A stretch of DNA of 64,000 nt from Polytrichum commune (GCA_950295325.1 OX485803.1:33294001-33358000), one strand, 5' to 3'. Counted from the first letter of the stretch, positions 11,371-25,764 are shown. Program-made: numbers and translations. The notes: generated from the letters alone by a model not told the origin.

Positions 11371-13600
11371 ATCGTCTTGGTTGCTAAAGACTTAAACATT
11401 TACGAGTCCATCTGGTGGGGCCATATTCACACGAGCATCTCCCTCAGATCGGCTAGAGGGGATTCGCCAGTGGAATATTGAGAAGTCTAGCGACGCGGTG
11501 TGGTGGAATGAGTTGCGGCGCTGAAGGATGAGTCGGTCAACATGGGGATGGTGTCGTGGGCAGTGAAGATTTGGTGAGGAGGTGGAAGAATGAATTCAAG
11601 ACAACGATGGAAGCATACGGCGTTGTGGAGATGGGAACATCACCCAGTTATGATTGCACAATGTGAGTGAGGGGCTAAGGGTAGTCCATCTGCCAAAGGA
11701 AAGAGCACTATACACACGAAGGTTCCGGACAGTTGCGGACAATTCTCAAAGATACAGACACTTCCGACCAACTTGCGGCATCAAGTGCAACTGTAAGCAT
11801 TGCAGATGGTTAAGGGCAAATCAGGACGAGCAAAAGGATGTGGAAGAAGGCGACAAGGAGGAAGCAAACAAAGAAGAAGTGAAGGTGAGGGCTTGACACG
11901 ACCCAAGCTACGAGAGATTAGAATGGTGACTAAGAGTGATGGTCTTTGATCACAGAGATTCTGGGCGGGTGGCACGATATCAATAGTGGTGGAAAGAGAG
12001 GTCATTTCGAAAAAGCAAGCGTAGAAATTTTAATGTCGGCTTAGAGGATTAATCAGGAGAAAAGGGGGACCAAAAGAGGCAAACAACTAGGGCACTAATG
12101 CGTGCGCAGATTACATGGTGGCACAGTGGGATTCATGTCAACACGTAACAAGTGGCAACAAACACCACTTGCCACCGTTGGTTCGTCTCCAAGAAGGTTG
12201 GCTGACAACTACCTCGATCAGGGCACTTCACAGGTTACCCCCAACTTCCACTGCATTGGAAGAGAACAACCAAAAGTGAATGGAAGACACAACCAATGCA
12301 ACCATTGGGGAGTCGTAGAGTAGTTTAGAGTGCCGGAGTCGTCCCCTACAAGGCAGATTAGTGAGCGGAGCCGCTGCAGCAATGCCGGTTCGAACGGCCA
12401 GCAACATCACCTAAGGAACCGGGAGCCCAATCCTGAGGCCGGGGAAGCCACGGCAGGGCAAGGTGAGAATGAACCACCGTTATTACTACGATGCATACTC
12501 TTCATTGGTCTTGGGATTGAGGTGTGGATGCCATGCAATAGTAAGTCGCAGACGCATGCATTGGAAGACTGTTGTAAACAACCGGCCAAGCGAAGGGAAC
12601 AACTCCGAAGGGAGACGGGGCATGAGCACTCAATGTATGCAAAGCTGGGATATTTGGAATTGGATGTGGGAAGCTATTGTTGTACAAGCAAATAGGGATT
12701 AGGTGAATGATCAGGTAGCTACAGTAGGCCATCAATCGCAAAAGGAAGCAATGCAATGCATGGATCTTATTAGCAACTCAAGTATTTGTTAGTACTTGTT
12801 TGTTTTGTAATAAAAGGGTGTCGTACACACCACTTCTCTCACCATCGAATGGAACAAGTCTGCATGTGAATGGTGAACTTGGTTGTGTGAAGAAAAAAAT
12901 CCTCCACCCAGACTAGGACGCAATTAAGGGTGGTTGATTCTTGCTCACACCATATGTGCATGGGCATATGTAATGAACGGGGAGAACCAATTGCTAGTTG
13001 CAAATGAACCAGTTAATATTTATAGATGAACCAGTTGAGTTAGAAAAATAACCGGTTGGAATTCAAGAGTGCAAGAAAAATAATCAATAATTATACATGA
13101 ACTTCTAGAATACAGACCAATTTAACTGAAAATAACATAAAAGATGTCAATATGTAATTGGTTGGACTTGGATCTTGACTAAATTATACCCAAAAATCTC
13201 CCCAGACACTAGGCATAAGGTTTTTTTAACATGAAATGGAAAATGGGAGAAAAACCATTAATTGTTTGTCTTCAAAAAAAAATGAAAGTGTTGTATCATA
13301 TTAAAGGCAATATAAATAAATAACCATTAAAAATTTCCATGGGTACACATTGCAATGATTGCATAGTCACATGACATGTAATATTTTAATTCTTCGTCAC
13401 ACACAATAAGAGGAGCAAGGTGTCAATTATAAGATAGAATTGATAAACTTGTCCAACCTGGATGACAAGTTGTAACCTGCTCAACACTTTACATATTGAT
13501 TGTGGTAGTTTTAACCAAATGCGTAATCGATTTAACATTCCCCTATAAATATATGAAATAATTACAAACAAATCCATATCATTGATACATGCATATTAAA
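11371..13600. other. unassigned, probable retroelement debris
   Basis: 11.4-12.8 kb is GC-richer than its surroundings, with short open frames on both strands but no recognisable domain. Around 12790-12850 AATAAA followed by a pyrimidine-rich stretch resembles an LTR 3' region. At 12905-12955 a short block (GACTAGGACGC...TTAAGGGTGG) recurs at 27030-27072 and, inverted, at 40870-40930, so it belongs to a dispersed repeat. 13.0-13.6 kb is AT-rich and featureless. Confidence 0.35.
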
Positions 13601-14130
13601 TATATGATAACTCCTCTTATGAAGCCAAAAAACCTAAACACTCGTAATACTATTGTTGATCTTAGATCTCCAATAGTCCACAAACTCATGCCACCTCACA
13701 TGGTCCATTTGCATTTGATGTCTTGCGGAAGGCATGTTAATGTGGCTCCCCAAGGTACCTTTGCACGAAAGGTCTAGGGTCATGGTCCAAAATTTATAAT
13801 CCTCCCTAGGATAAAGTGTTGGGTCATGACCATGGTTGCAAATTTGCCGTGCAAGTTTGTCGATTGTAAAACTCTCAACCTCCTTGGTGTAGTATTTAGG
13901 CAAATCCTAATGTCTCCTATTCTGGACCCTAAAGAATTCAAATGCCATCCAAAAATTCTCTTCTTCAAATTTTCCTTGGCATCTTCGGTTTTTGCATGCC
14001 ACAATTACTGATGTCATGGACCTTCTAAACTACAGCTTCCAAAAATTTCACCTTTGGCTTCCCGATCTTAGTGGGTGACCCCAAGGCCTCAAACATTCCT
14101 CCTTGTCCGCATGAGTGGGCATGGAAAAAG
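13601..14130. other. unrecognised region with overlapping minus-strand frames
   Basis: Two overlapping minus-strand frames (14004-13780 and 13903-13634) are open for 74 and 89 codons. They contain phrases such as DHVRWHEFVDYWRSKINNS, but I cannot place either in a family. Because they overlap in different frames, at most one is real. A decayed transposon coding region is the most likely explanation. Confidence 0.2.
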
Positions 14131-14135
14131 AAGAA

Positions 14136-15540
14136 AAATTACGCCCGCACATTATACCGGCATGAATGCGAGCCTGTTATCCAAATGCTCAACACGGCGG
14201 ACCATGTTGTAGCATGGGGAGTTATGCCTCTTTTGGGAGGTGGGCTCTATTAGTAAGTAAATAAAAAAATAAAAAATAAAAAATAAAAAATAAATCCCAT
14301 TTTAGGGAGGTGAGATGGTAGTTTGTTTATTTTCAAGTTTCTTTTTGTTGAGTACGAGGTAGGTTAGGTATTTAATGGCATTTTGATGTATATGTTTCAT
14401 GAGAGTTTTGATGCTAGTCTTTGGGATTTTGAGGTTGGCTAGTTGGTTGATAGATTGTTCGTGTATAGCTCCTCTTACTCTAGCTATAATAGTGATAAGG
14501 GGGTTCGTTTTCCAGCCTTTGTTTTGTATAGTGTTAATTAGTGGGTCGTATTTTGCATGTTTTTGTGTGAGGGTTTGTTCAGGGAATCTGTCATAACAGT
14601 ATGTGAATTCAATGAATTGTATTGTGTGTGTGGGTGAGGGTAGTAATGGTGTTGAATTGTGGTTCGGGACTCCGATTATACATAGGATATTTGGTCTTAG
14701 TTTGGCTTGGCATTGGCAACTTGTTTGTGGGCATGTACATTTTATGAGCCATTATGGGACAGTTTGTTCTTGGTTCATGTTGTTGAGGTTGCCTACATTT
14801 GTTAGTGTGTAGAATCGGGTGTGTTTGTTGGCTTGTAATGTTTGGGTGATGAGGTGTACCGAGTTATTGTGGCGAGCTATTCTTAGGCCTTTTAGATAAG
14901 GGTGTTCGCACATTGACAGTAAATGGGGCCACGTGTCTCTGTCACTTTTGTGGCATAGTGTGCAGTTGGGGTTTTGAAATTTGAGAGGCCAAAAGATGTT
15001 TTTTTTATGGTTACCCATGTATTGGGCATATCTAAATTTTAGTGTTTGGGTGATTTGGGCATCTGTTACTTTTTTATTTTTCCAGAAATGATTGGAGAGT
15101 TTCTGATTTATTTGTTTGTTGGATACCCATTCATCTACGTATGGAAATTTATTTTGGGCAATTATTACTTTGCGGTTGTTGTGTGCTTTTATTACGAATT
15201 TGTGTATGTTTCTAATGGCTCCATCGTGTGTGGTTGTTGGGTAGTTTGCTAGCTCGTAGGGTGTGGCGTGGGCTAGGTGCATGTGGGGTGTAGCGGATGG
15301 TTTTTCCTTAAGTGTTCCTTCATTGGCCAGTGTGTCAACCTTTTCGTTTCCCATAATGCCCGTATGGGCCCATACTTTGTGTATGTGGATTAGATGTGGG
15401 GTCCAGTAGATTTGATGTATTATGGCTGTTATGAGGAGTTTATTGGGGTGGTGGTGTTGTGAGGTTGGGTGTTGTATGTGGTTGTGGGCATGGACAATTG
15501 GAGGGATGGGCACGCTACCTTCCAAACGGGGGGTTATGCT
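14136..15540 (-). pseudogene. LINE ORF2 C-terminal relic, copy A
   Basis: On the minus strand a 309-codon frame (15681-14752) carries an RNase H motif typical of LINE ORF2, HKVWAHTGIMGNEKVDTLAN, near 15370-15320. A zinc-finger-like CTLCHKSDRDTWPHLLSMC follows near 14950. After the stop at 14752 the same protein is readable through to about 14290 (LRPNILCIIG; FTYCYDRFPEQTLTQKH; NAIKYLTYLVLNKKKL) with breaks. The 5' side, including reverse transcriptase and endonuclease, is absent, as in a 5'-truncated LINE; the leading ~45 codons of the open frame look like flanking DNA. Copy B is at 33935-35022. An A/T-rich simple repeat sits at 14258-14294 where the 3' untranslated region would be. Confidence 0.8.
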
Positions 15541-15859
15541 TGGTTCCGCCCCCATAGAACTAGCCAATCCCACTTTTGAATGTCTTGGCCTTTTACTAGG
15601 CCGTTTAAACACCCTATTGGAAATATCTGGCTCATCATCTCCCATCATCCAACTCCGTTCTGCCAATGTGTTTAATAACACAATATATTTGTTTCACAAA
15701 CATAGTTTTAAAGCATCCAAAAACACAACAATATTCACATTTCAATGCCGCAAAAATCCAAGTCAAAATTGGCAAAAGTTTTTGGCTCCATTGCCAATCT
15801 TCCAACTCCCCTTCACATTTTTTGAACATTAGGCAAAGTATCCTAGGCATGCTAGGTCC

Positions 15860-16550
15860 CAATGTCACTTGAGGAAGGGTGGTTGACTATGAGGTCATTG
15901 GGGCTTCCCACCTTCTATATAGGTTGGGAGGGTCTCACATCCCCCACCCCCCCACCCCCGAGGCCAATCTCCTTGATTTTGACCGTTGGATGCAGTTTCA
16001 TCCAATGGTCAAAATGGAAGAGGCATTTGGTCAACTACAAGGTGGTAGCCGACCAAAGCAAACAATTGTTACTTAACAATCAACTATTGGGTTGTAGTCG
16101 ACCAAAGCAAACAATTGTTACTTAACAATCAACTATTGGGTTGTAGTCGACCCAAGTCAACTACCTATCAATCATTACTTAATAATTGACTAAATAACCA
16201 ACATCCAACTTAATGTAGTCGACTATTGGTTAGTAGTCAACATGAAAGTTGATCTAGATTTGTCAACTACTCGTTCCAGTTGATAGGATAGTCGGCTACC
16301 ATGTCAAATTCACCTAGCAATCAATATGGAAGTTGACATATAGGAGGAATCAATATGAAAATCGCCTACCATGTCAAGTTTTAGGTGCATTCGACGGCCA
16401 TGTCAACTTCTAGTTGCTATCGATACGGTAGTCGAATGTCATCTCTACTTCTAGTTGCAATTGATATGATAATCGAATGCCATATCTACTTCTAATTACA
16501 GACGATATATTAACTTCTAGTTGTAGTCAACAACCTCCAAAAAAAATTCC
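15860..16550. repeat. GTCGAC-rich non-coding stretch with 49-bp direct duplication
   Basis: A 49-bp segment starting GACCAAAGCAAACAATTG is repeated head to tail at 16051 and 16100 without visible change. Upstream, 15977-15992 and 15999-16014 form a 16-bp hairpin (TTTTGACCGTTGGATG, one mismatch, 6-base loop). The rest contains many scattered variants of TAGTCGAC/TCGAATG. No gene is seen. Confidence 0.6.
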
Positions 16551-16559
16551 AATGGTTTG

Positions 16560-18190
16560 CCACGACAACAAGCTTGGCATGGAGAGAGGTGTGGGCTATA
16601 TTGGCATGGGATAATTGAGACAAATGGAAGCCTTGGTATTTGCCCAAGGAGTGGATTCCAACGTCCAAGAAGGTAGTTTTTCAATGTGCAAGTTTTGCGA
16701 AGTTAGAATTAGTGTATAAGGACTCTCCAATCATTTGGGATACAAAGATGCGGGGGGTGTCATTGTGTCAACGTCAAGAGTCGTTTGTCAAAGTTTTATT
16801 TACAAAGTGCGATGATGCGTGGCCAACAATTCCGGATAACGTTTTGGATAATTACGTTGAGGACGGGAGAGACAATGTATTCGGCTCCCCACAACAAGCT
16901 TCATGTGGTACACAGTCCAACGCAAACGGAAGTCAAACCGCTTCATCATCCTCTGCAATGTTCCCAAGGAGGCGGTGATTGAGCGTACTCCCGAACTCCA
17001 CCCATGTTTCCAACCTCAAAAGGGTCTAAAGGAAGGAATGCATAACTCCAAGAAATGCAAGTTGGATACGAAATGATCACAATCTTTCTACCCATGTTAA
17101 AATCGCCATTAGTATTGTCCACCATCCCGCATTCATTGAAATTGTGAAGACATCCAACAAGGAAAAAATTCTATATAAATTACCAGCCTATCATATATGT
17201 TTAGCCATTCCTAGCTAATATTGCTAGCCATGTTTTTTCATGGTCACTGCATTGTCAAAAAACACTTGGACAACATTTATTGGGTCCATTCCTACAATGT
17301 ATCATTTGTATCATCTTATACATGATAGGCTTGTAGTTGAAAGGACTAGAGAATGGATGAAGAACATTGTGGACAAGGGGAAGGATATTGTCAAATACAT
17401 CCAGGTCCACAATGTCCTATCGTAGTCTTCCTTATTTACTCGCTTGATTTGAGATGCAAAATGCCGCGTCCGCAAGAAATGCCACTAACTTCCTAATGAT
17501 TGATTGACTCATTAAGGCTAGACATGCATTGGAACAAATGGTCATACATCATGATTGGACCACCTACATGAACAAGTTTAGGCAGGGAAGCGATGATCAG
17601 AGAAAAAACGCCATCGAGGTGCACTGTGTCAAAGCAAATGTGAATGATGACAATTTTGGGCTATTTGCGATAATTACCACCACATGTTGGAGGAGGTATC
17701 GAAAACTTTGAGAGTGTTTGATGGTGTAGAGACTGAAATTGGCAAGGTTTGGTTGACAATGAAGAATTTGGAAATGCATGTGCTTAGTCTTAGAAATCAT
17801 CCTTTCACTTAGCCCACAACCTCGTCACATTGGCCAAAGATTTCTATACCCGGGGGCATGTAATGACCATGGACCTCATGCGGACACAATGTTGAATCCG
17901 TATTTACTAGATGCCCTAAGCATCCATGAAGGTCTTGCCGTTAAATTAGGATCATTGGACGTCATGAGGAGGTTAACCACATGCGTTGATGGTCAATATG
18001 GTCAGGTTGTGGCCAAATTTCAACCAAACAAGGAACGTAGAGGTGCACTTGCGAATATGCATTTAGCCATGGAGCCAACATTCCACCCCACGAGTGGTGG
18101 GACCTTGTGGATGAAGGTGGTGCACACATGCCTCCTGCTACGCTTACAACAACCATATTATTGTGCCAACAACAACCATATTTGATGTGA
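16560..18190 (+). pseudogene. hAT-superfamily transposase relic (BED / DUF659-like)
   Basis: Fragments in shifting frames follow the order of a plant hAT transposase. A BED-like zinc finger region near 16640-16790 (KKVVFQC...CE...RGVSLCQR) is followed by a core piece at 17240-17425 (EWMKNIVDKGKDIVKYIQVH). Then come DWTTYMNKFRQGSDDQRKN near 17550 and WLTMKNLEMHVLSLRNH near 17755. DTMLNPYLLDAL, RLTTCVDGQYGQVVAKFQ and FHPTSGGTLWMKV near 17880-18120 correspond to the C-terminal dimerisation side. Many stops and frameshifts show it is dead. No terminal inverted repeats were found. Confidence 0.75.
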
Positions 18191-21100
18191 CCATAACAAC
18201 CATACCCAATGTGTTTTCAAACTTTTGACCCGATGTGCATGAAGATGTTGTAGCCAAACCCAATGTGGATGAGGTTGTTGAAGATGATGGCAATTGAATG
18301 GACATGGATGAAGTCCAACCACCCACTTGTCATATTTATTCGTTGCCCAATGATGCCCCCCCCCCCCTCCTATGTTACTGACGCTAAGTCAGCAACCCAT
18401 AAAGACTACACCATCCATTCATTTTCCACATGGCACCGCTCCAATATAGGGATAAACAACTTTCCCATGTACCCAACAAAAAAAAATACCAAACACATAC
18501 ACCTTGCCCTCATAACACCCACTCCCAAAATACACACATGGACACACAACCACCAACACGCCAATCACCATGTCAACAAAACAACAAATGATCCCAACAT
18601 TGTCCCCCTCCCCCCCCCCCCCCCCCTTTTTTTCCTTGTCTTTGTTTATCTATAGGGAGCACCTCTGATAGGAGGCAATAGCATTTGTCCCATAGCCTTG
18701 GGTATGTAAATCCGTTTTGGGTTCACATATAAGATCATGACTATGATCAAGGTGAAGCATCCCTCATTCACACCAACTCCAGAAACTCTCTCTCTCTCTC
18801 TTAATAAAATTTCTTGTAATTAGCTCAAGTCTATGATTTTTGAATATTGTGAAACCAATTCTTGACATATGTGATTCTTGAATGTTATAACTTAACCACA
18901 ATATACATTTTCATCAATGATACATTGATACAACCCAACCAACTTCAATTTCAACCTCAACTTCAGAGACATGTACACCTCCATGTCCATGGCATATCCA
19001 CAAATGACAAGTTTTGACAAGCCCCCCCCCCCCCACACACACACATGGAAGTGTGTTTAAGTTATACCAATGGAACTAGACTCAGTGATCGGTACAATTG
19101 TAAGGGGAAGTTAAAGTTTGAAGAGGAAGATTGATCACCTCTTTATTACATAATAGTATGTTGAATTTGATTTGAACAAGTTAATAGATCAAGGTTTTAT
19201 TTTTCCATGTCATTCTTTACTTCCTTCATCATTTCTCAACTTTACATTAAATTGCAAAGTGATAAAAGCTAGTATTCTCAAAACTTCACATTGACATAAA
19301 ATGTCATGTTGATAGTTCATGAACATTTAATTTCTAGAGATTTTGAAAGTTTAGTGTTGAATCCTTCACAAATAGTGTATGTGACACTAAACATCAAAAG
19401 TTATGTACTATGTTTTGATGTGAATAAACCCAAGGATCTATTCTTCGACTCATCCACGCTTATGATGCCCCCCCTAAGCTACTTACATCCTTAGAGCATG
19501 CCAAACAACCTCACCAAAGTGTTGGGCAATGCCATTCCACCTTTGCAAAGGATGGGACCACTAAATTTGAGTGTTGGAAATGCCATACTAGTCTACCAAT
19601 CAGGCAAATAACCTATTCTCCTCCGCCAAAAAGATTGGAATAGTATTCCACACCCACCTCCATTACCTTGTCCACCATCCAGGTAATAGCATGTCATGCA
19701 TTTAATTGCCAAAATTAGCTACCAAATGATCCTTATCAACACATGTGAACAAAAAGAGCACAATGTTTGTACATAGTGTTATTTCAAGCTCCATCATTAT
19801 ACAGAAACATTGTGCATAATGTTTGGCATGTGATTACCTATTGTTCTTGATCACTAGCTCAACACAAAATTGTTTTGAAACTTGGATGCAATCCAATATA
19901 AATGTCTATAATGCTAACTAGATTCAATCAAGTGTGATGCAATTCAAATGTTAGACGATGTTGAAGGTGGAGCATAAGGTTGCTCGTAGTCATAGAAATG
20001 TAATACTAGAAGTAACAAGGTTGGTCCGTAGTGGGGAAGGAGTTATCCCATATTGTTTGTAGCAACCAAGGTGACCATGAGCAATAAAGGGCAAGGCAAC
20101 GGGTGGAGAAGACCATCTCACTCCAAGCATTGTTCATATGTCTTTGGGTATGTGTAACTTGCTTGTGCAATCTCATCTCTAGTCCTATTGAGCTCCAATA
20201 AACAAAAAAATGTGGTAGAGTGGTCATACCCACATTGATGCCCTTTTCTATACAAGTTTTCCATGATCAAAATTTTAGGGGTTGTGAAACCAATAGAAAC
20301 GCACAAAATTATGCCCAAAGAGTATGTAGATTTTCATTCCTCACAACCTTACAAATTCCTTGAATCTGAACTCTAAAACCCATTGTTAGAATTGATTTAA
20401 GAGCAATACAATGAAAAGTTGCAAAGCGCCACCATTTTGGACCATGAAGCTCAATTGGAAATATAAAACACTCAACCACAAAGAGAAGTCTTCCAAAAAG
20501 AAAGAAAGAGTTAACATACACAAATCTCAACTTCCAATTGTCTTCAAGCACTTGTTTTCAAGCTAGTTATGTACTCAAGATACAACCTTGAAATACAAGC
20601 GATTGTTTCAAGCTATTTAAATATACTCAATTTGTAACCTTGAAACACAAACAATTTTAAATTAACACAAATGCTCACGAATTTATAACTCTTGGTAGTC
20701 ATGCAACACCTCCATCCCCAAGGACCTAATTGTTTGGCGGAGTTGTTGGGGTCATTAAGTTTGAAGTGGCTCCAATGATCAACATGGCCACACAATCCAT
20801 ATTATATTATTATTCATTGGTGTTGGTGTTGGTGTTGCTAGTGCTTGTGGGGATGTTTTGGCGCCATACAACATGGCCGAATGGTGAGGTATATTGGATG
20901 AGGTACTTACTTTACATTTACCCACCTCTTGTCAAAGAGGCTTATGACTCAACATCTATCGTGTACAAGATCATCACAATATTCACCAACAACACTTGAA
21001 GTATTAGGGTCCCATCTACCAATCTCAACAATATGCTATGGAACAATCATGGGTGCATCTCATCAAGTGTTTATGTTGTAGATGCTTTTTCATTCCCACA

Positions 21101-24100
21101 ATATTCATTTTTTTTCCTCAATATTCCCATGCATCATTCTTAGATAGCTGACACCCACCTATATGTCCCATCATATGGCAACTGCATTCTAGCACCAAAT
21201 AAAGATGGAATAGAGCACCCTCGACAATAACCCTAGTTGGATATGATAATGCTTTCATCTAATAAATTCTACAACTATAATATGTGTACCACAAGTGCAT
21301 GCTCATGCAATTTGTAGGCCTAAAAATTGCAATTCCACTAAGGAAAAGGTCGATGCCCTAAAAGAATGGGGTTAAGTTACCATACATTTGCGATCCCATT
21401 TGCCATCTTGACTACCACATATGGTTGCAACAATGGTTGGTAAAATGGTAGTTTCCCAAGTCATCTTAGTTTGGTAGTTTGATTAGCATCATGTGTCTTG
21501 GATGATTGCTAAGAGCGGTAGCAAATTAATAGTTGGGTAGAAATTCACCTCATTTGTTCTTCCATTAAGATTGAGATACACATCCTTTGGCGTAAGTCCG
21601 AGCTTTGCGTGTGTCAAATATTGCTTCCAATTTGCGAGCAACTCCTTCTCTAGCTTGTAAACAATTGAGCACAATTCTTCTTGATCAAATGAGCTATGCA
21701 TCTCTCATGCATCTACCGTAGAATATAACAAAAACAACATGCTTCACTCTCAAAAATCATATAAATTTATGATTTGTCCCTCTCAAGAGAATGTTTGCAC
21801 TACCACTATAACAAGTTATATCCAAGGTCTTCTACAAAGTATAAACCAATATTTGATAATATTAAATACATTGGGTTTTACATTTGGAACCTCTTGTTCC
21901 AAGGTTTTGGAATTTCTCAAAAGGAAAGAGTATTTGATCCTAATCATTTCAATAACATGAAATTTGAGGATTTTCATGAAAAATTTACAAAAAAATATAG
22001 TATAGTATAGTATAGTATAGTATTATTATGTAATTGTGGTTGTCAACTATATCCAATTATTTTATACTTGAGAAAATTTGGCTATGAGATTGAAGAATCA
22101 CCATGCATGGATTGCTGTCAATTGTAATATCCACCTAACATTGGTTTGAACCAATGTAAGTCACATGTAAGGCTATTATATTCATGAGACCTTATTAATT
22201 ACAAATCCATGTGTGGAACTAAATGCACTATACAATTGACTCCCACTTTTCTAATAAGGCATTGTGGGAGTTCTAGAATTCATGTACAATTTTTCAAAAC
22301 ATGGACTTGGTTTCTTGGTGTTGTGTTTCAACTCAAGCTCTCCAATAGCTCATGAAGGAGATGGTCCATGCCTTGGATAAAACTTTGGACAATCACATAT
22401 TAGTAGTATGGGGACTTCATTAAATTAAAACATTATCTTCTATATTCTAGGCCTAAAATCACATCAACGAGGTCTTCTGTGTAGTGTTAATGTGCAAGAA
22501 CCTTCTTGAAGTTAGAACATATAATATAAAGTTCACGCACAACAGTGGAATGTGAACGGTATTGACATTTGACCAAATCACTTGCATACCATTTTACTAA
22601 CATTCTTCGGATATACTAATATCCATCACTTGTATTTTAATCCTTAATGGTATTCATATATCACGTATTTCATGTTGTTAATTACTATAAATTGTTTATG
22701 TAATTAGTAAATAATAATAATATATGGAAATTGAAGCGAGTTGTTGAAGGTTTACTCAAACTTATCTTAATGATTATTAGTTTTCAAGTTAGTATATGCG
22801 GGTGTAGCCCCACATGAATATATGCACAACCAAAGCAAATGTTCTCATGCTTCTTCTTCTTCTTTTAAGAAAATAAAATAAAATCCATGACCCCTCTTAA
22901 TATTTGAGAGAAATCATAAGTTGACAATTAAGGAGTACATTAAGGCAATTTCACACTGTATCTTCATAAGTCTATTAGTTATGTGTGAATGAAAAGGAGA
23001 TAATACAACTTTGGTTAGTCAATATCCATGTAATAGTAATTATTTGTAGTTGCATTATGGTAATGGTTGTGGTTGATTCTTTCTATACTGCAACCGAAAT
23101 CATAGTCATCATCTTAATATAGAACACACTTGAATCCCAAGTATCTTGGATCATATATTTTAATAGAAAAAAACATACCTAATAGTAACTTTTGGATCAA
23201 TAATAAAAACTAAACCCAAAAGTACTTCAAAATGAGGTAACTCCACTTAGTGAAGAGTGGAAAGACTCATATCAAGCAATTTATTATATGTCATGAGGCC
23301 AAAAATGTCAACAATATGAAATGCCACTTATTAGTAACAACATTCTCCCATATGATAGTTCCCTTTACCAATGAAACTAATCTTAAGCTTGAATATGATT
23401 TGAATCAAGAAGTAGGACCCATTCACACTTTTCCATATCCAATTTGCCTCATGAGACCTCAAAAGGTATACCTACTTGATGTCCAAATATTGTGACCTCC
23501 TCCCAAATAGTCAACAATATCCAACCATACAAATGTCACGAGCTTGGAATTCGGTACCTTCTGATTCTAATTTTTTTTTTTTAAAAACCAAACAACCAAA
23601 CAATCAAACATTTTTATTGATAGAAACATGACCATTGGTCCATAAACAACGGCAAAGGAAACGACCACTTATAAATTTTGAGGCATTGAGTAACTTGGCT
23701 TATTGATAGATTCCAACCTTAGTTTTCCAATAGTTTATATGGCAAAGTAAGATTTTTTAAAAACTATAACTTAAATTACTTAATGTGCTCAATTTCATGT
23801 TGAATGTGTTTTTGGAAGGCTTGTTATCTCCCACCATATAGAGTGCTAAGTAAAAGTGTTAACTTTTGATGTAGACAAACACAAATTTAATAGTAGATGT
23901 TTGGAGATACATAATTAAATGCAAAAATCTAGGCCACTAAGAGGTACCCCCACCATATAACATGGAGTTGAATTGACTTGTCAATTAGGTAGCCCGATCC
24001 ACTTAGAAACTCCTCTAGGCCACATAACCAATTTAAATGTTTGTGGTCTATAATTATATGTAATAAAATCACTTTCACAAGGTTCAAAAATTGAAATCAT

Positions 24101-25690
24101 TTAAAAACTTGTCCATGTGGTTATTCCGTTGTTGGTTTTGGTTGTTTGTTTTTCCACTACAATTGATTCAATTGCAAAAGAAACCCAATACAAGCACATT
24201 GCAAATAAAATAAAATGAATACAACAAAAGAGTTATTGAGATTTGATCACTTGTTGGTCACTTGACGGGTTAAGGTTTATTTCAAAGTTCACATGTGTAA
24301 TATAGTATTGCAATCGAAAGGGGGGGGGGCACATGCCATGAGTGTGCAAGTATCTAATTACAAAATATGGCGTGCAATAAACATATAATGAGGATGGGGA
24401 AGAATTTAGTTAACCGTCATCGAGCTAGTAATTAGTTACCTTGATGTCACGATTCACAATGCATAAGTGAGGCCTTTGTTACAATTTTTAGTAAGTTGTT
24501 ACATAGTCTAGGATGGAAATGAGGACAAGGACATAAAGTCAAGGGTTACAAAGTCCATGTTGAGTGTTGTTGCAACTCCCTACCACCCGTGTCTTCCCTA
24601 AAAATAACTTGTACTTGACTAGGCTGCCTCGCAACCACACCCTTTCTCAACACTTTAGAATATTATAAGTAACCTATACTCATTGGCCCACCTACCTTAT
24701 GTCCATGGAAGCATTGACTTTCACTCGCACCTTGGATTTGGCACTACATACCTATGATCATTCTATAAGGTATGGAGGTCTTAATACACTTTTGCTATTT
24801 CATGAAGGTTAAGTAGTTTGAAAAAAATTGAAAAAATAATAATAATAGGTTAGTAAATCTATATAGAATTTACAAATAAAAATTCATATGCAATTTACAA
24901 AAAAATTGAAAGTCGTCTTAAGGAAAGAGCCTTTTACTTTCAACTAGGGGGGGTTTTATTGATCTTGGATTGCTAAGTGAGAATCACCACAAAATTAGCC
25001 TTATTACAGGTGAAGGAGAATCTTCTATTAAATGGAGGTGTTGTCTCCCTTTGGTGAATCACTTCTTACACCGCCTCATTGAGCAGATAGGACCATGATT
25101 AACCATTGTGATTGGCCAAAGTTGATGCTCTTCTCAAAACATTCTTGTATCCTTCTTGCAGCGCTATTAGAACAATTGAAGCAGCGATCTCCGATAGCAA
25201 ATATATCATGGGGTTTTGATTATTACTTCTTTCCTTGGTCGGCAGTTGATAGGCTTATTAGATCTGATGTTCATGCAAGAGGAAGCATCCAGACTGCCAT
25301 GCCAGGTGTTTGAGGAAGCATTCAAGCTACCGGGGTGGAACTTTTTAAAAAATCGTGCTTACTGGATAGATCAGGTGGGTGCAAGAAGAGGGAATGTCCA
25401 CTGGAGTTCTGTGAGCCCAAAATGGTGCCCACATGTGTTCTTAACCCTTTGAAACTATTAGAAGTTATGTTTTGATGTTTTATGATTATTCACAAAAATA
25501 TAAAAAAAGTGAGGCTTGAGTGAAGTTATGTTTAGACCTTAGGTTGATTAGAAGTTTAGCTGTGTGAAGAAAGTTCCTTAGTTAGGTGAGCATAGTGTGT
25601 GGTGAACCAATGGCGGCTTCTTGAGTTAAATGTTTGAATTAAGATCTAGGTTGTTGATTTAAGAATTGAAGGCTTAAAGGATAGGATGAG
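18191..25690. other. AT-rich gene-free stretch
   Basis: About 7.5 kb with no supported gene on either strand; open frames are short and lack domains. Holdings include C-runs at 18356-18367, 18610-18626 and 19022-19034, a G-run at 24320-24329, a CT-repeat near 18790, and the TATAG microsatellite noted separately. Around 25095-25452 two overlapping plus frames exist (one with LPGWNFLKNRAYWIDQVGAR), not recognised. Confidence 0.5.
21996..22024. repeat. (TATAG)n microsatellite
   Basis: Five to six uninterrupted copies of the pentamer TATAG, in an AT-rich context with no gene nearby. Confidence 0.9.
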
Positions 25691-25764
25691 AGCCTACAAA
25701 GTATGAAATGATCAAAAGATTTATTTTGAGCCTTGGGGGTGCTCACCTACTCCTTTTCACCTCA

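Noticed and set aside
11371-12100. 3' LTR of the degenerate gypsy element
   Set aside because: No match to TGTCGCGCAC or GGTTGCGACA was found downstream, so no paired LTR is claimed.
14258-14294. Poly-A tail of LINE copy A
   Set aside because: The A-rich simple repeat is on the plus strand, while the LINE reads on the minus strand, so the polarity is wrong for a standard poly-A tail.
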